Below, piece by piece: positions 63,512 through 64,000 of a stretch of 64,000 nt of DNA (the stretch's first letter is position 1; each line of letters begins with the position of its first letter). Origin of the DNA: Augochlora pura (Eukaryota > Arthropoda > Insecta > Hymenoptera > Halictidae); NCBI RefSeq assembly GCF_028453695.1, contig NC_135777.1:7305714-7369713 (forward strand). The letters are read 5' to 3'. The notes below the pieces were generated by a model. That model made no database searches. It worked only from the letters and a program-made list of their open reading frames with translations, and had not been told where the DNA came from. The translations under genes and the position numbers were made by a program.

Positions 63512-63827
63512 TGTTTCCGTGGAGCAATTTGGACTTCAGGTAGCTTAAATTGAAGCTGAAAGTGTCTACTTTACGATTCCGGAAGGTACATTACTCGTAA
63601 AACGACCTGGGATTTTTTTTATGATTTTTTGAATCAAATAATCGGGGGTATTAGGCCGTCTGGGGCTCATTTTTCGACTTTGGGCGAGTTTTCAATCACT
63701 TTCCCGTGGAGCAATTCGGACTTCAGGGTGCTTAAATTGAAGCTGAAAGTGTCTACTTTACGATTCCGGAAGGTACATTTCCATGGCATGACCTGGGATT
63801 TTTTTATGAATTTTTTAATCAACTTTT
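63512..63827 (+). repeat. 187-bp tandem repeat, two copies
   Basis: A block containing CGTGGAGCAATTTGGACTTC, TTAAATTGAAGCTGAAAGTG, TCTACTTTACGATTCCGGAA and GACCTGGGATTTTTTT begins near 63512 and repeats near 63699, offset 187 bp, with few substitutions. About 130 bp of each unit aligns clearly; the junction sequence between copies lacks a counterpart after the second copy. No coding potential supported. Confidence 0.85.
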
Positions 63828-64000
63828 CGGAATCAGGTAGCATACACATGTTTTTTAGCACATGCGAACGTAGACGACAGTTGTCGCGGAATCATTGAGA
63901 TTCCAGGATGGATTGCTCATCCTCATTGACGGACTTTTAGTCACCCGGATGCGTCGTAAGTTCCATAGAAATGACGAAGAGCAGAGCCTCGCCGAACGGT

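Larger units (their letters stand above)
47498..64000. other. Gene-poor stretch to the window end
   Basis: About 16.5 kb with no supported coding exon. The first few hundred bases must hold the promoter and 5' UTR of the C15orf61 homologue. A CpG-rich patch at about 48,580-48,820 and a larger one at 60,990-61,900 could be regulatory. The many frames in the latter are composition artefacts. Repeats and transposon fragments are listed separately. If the 19596 donor is real, this is a continuation of the same intron. Confidence 0.4.

Overview
This is a nuclear window from an animal with spliced genes, most likely an insect and probably a hymenopteran (bee, ant or wasp). The reading rests on five recognisable intron-containing metazoan genes, AT-rich introns interrupted by CpG-rich islands, long (TC)n tracts, and remnants of mariner-, Tc1- and piggyBac-type DNA transposons. 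The order is inference; no marker gene fixes the species. Nothing prokaryotic (operon, CRISPR array, phage) is present. All exon models were assembled by hand from splice signals, reading phase and remembered family similarity.

Region 1 (1-18,700) is gene dense. The 3' half of an unrecognised plus-strand gene (exons 262-7288) meets, tail to tail, a minus-strand carboxypeptidase Q (8498-10381). That gene is head to head with a plus-strand 3-hydroxyisobutyryl-CoA hydrolase (HIBCH, 11536-13538), which converges on a minus-strand Sar1 GTPase (14744-15818). Sar1 is head to head with the mitochondrial ribosomal protein uL1m gene (16861-18668). Each of these four complete coding sequences sums to a whole number of codons over 5 to 8 exons: 477, 465, 193 and 353 residues.

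Region 2 (about 18,900-64,000) is gene poor. A long, probably untranslated first exon appears to end at a strong donor at 19595/19596, and no convincing next exon is visible before the window ends. If that is right, the intron exceeds 44 kb, as in large regulated developmental or neural genes. Inside it on the minus strand lies a small complete three-exon gene, the homologue of human C15orf61 (46292-47497), whose first intron begins with GC instead of GT. The rest is non-coding: microsatellites, a 38-bp tandem repeat, a 187-bp tandem repeat, two inverted copies of a roughly 250-290 bp TTAA-flanked MITE, isolated mariner and Tc1-like ends, a LINE-like tail and a recurrent short motif, GGTTATGTCAGG.

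The recognisable genes are housekeeping genes: valine catabolism and mitochondrial translation (HIBCH, uL1m), ER export (Sar1), peptide hydrolysis (CPQ) and a conserved protein of unknown function. They do not form one pathway. I found no clearly new biological system. The most notable items are a proline-rich insert in HIBCH with two in-frame alternative donors, the GC-AG intron in the C15orf61 homologue, and the paired MITEs.
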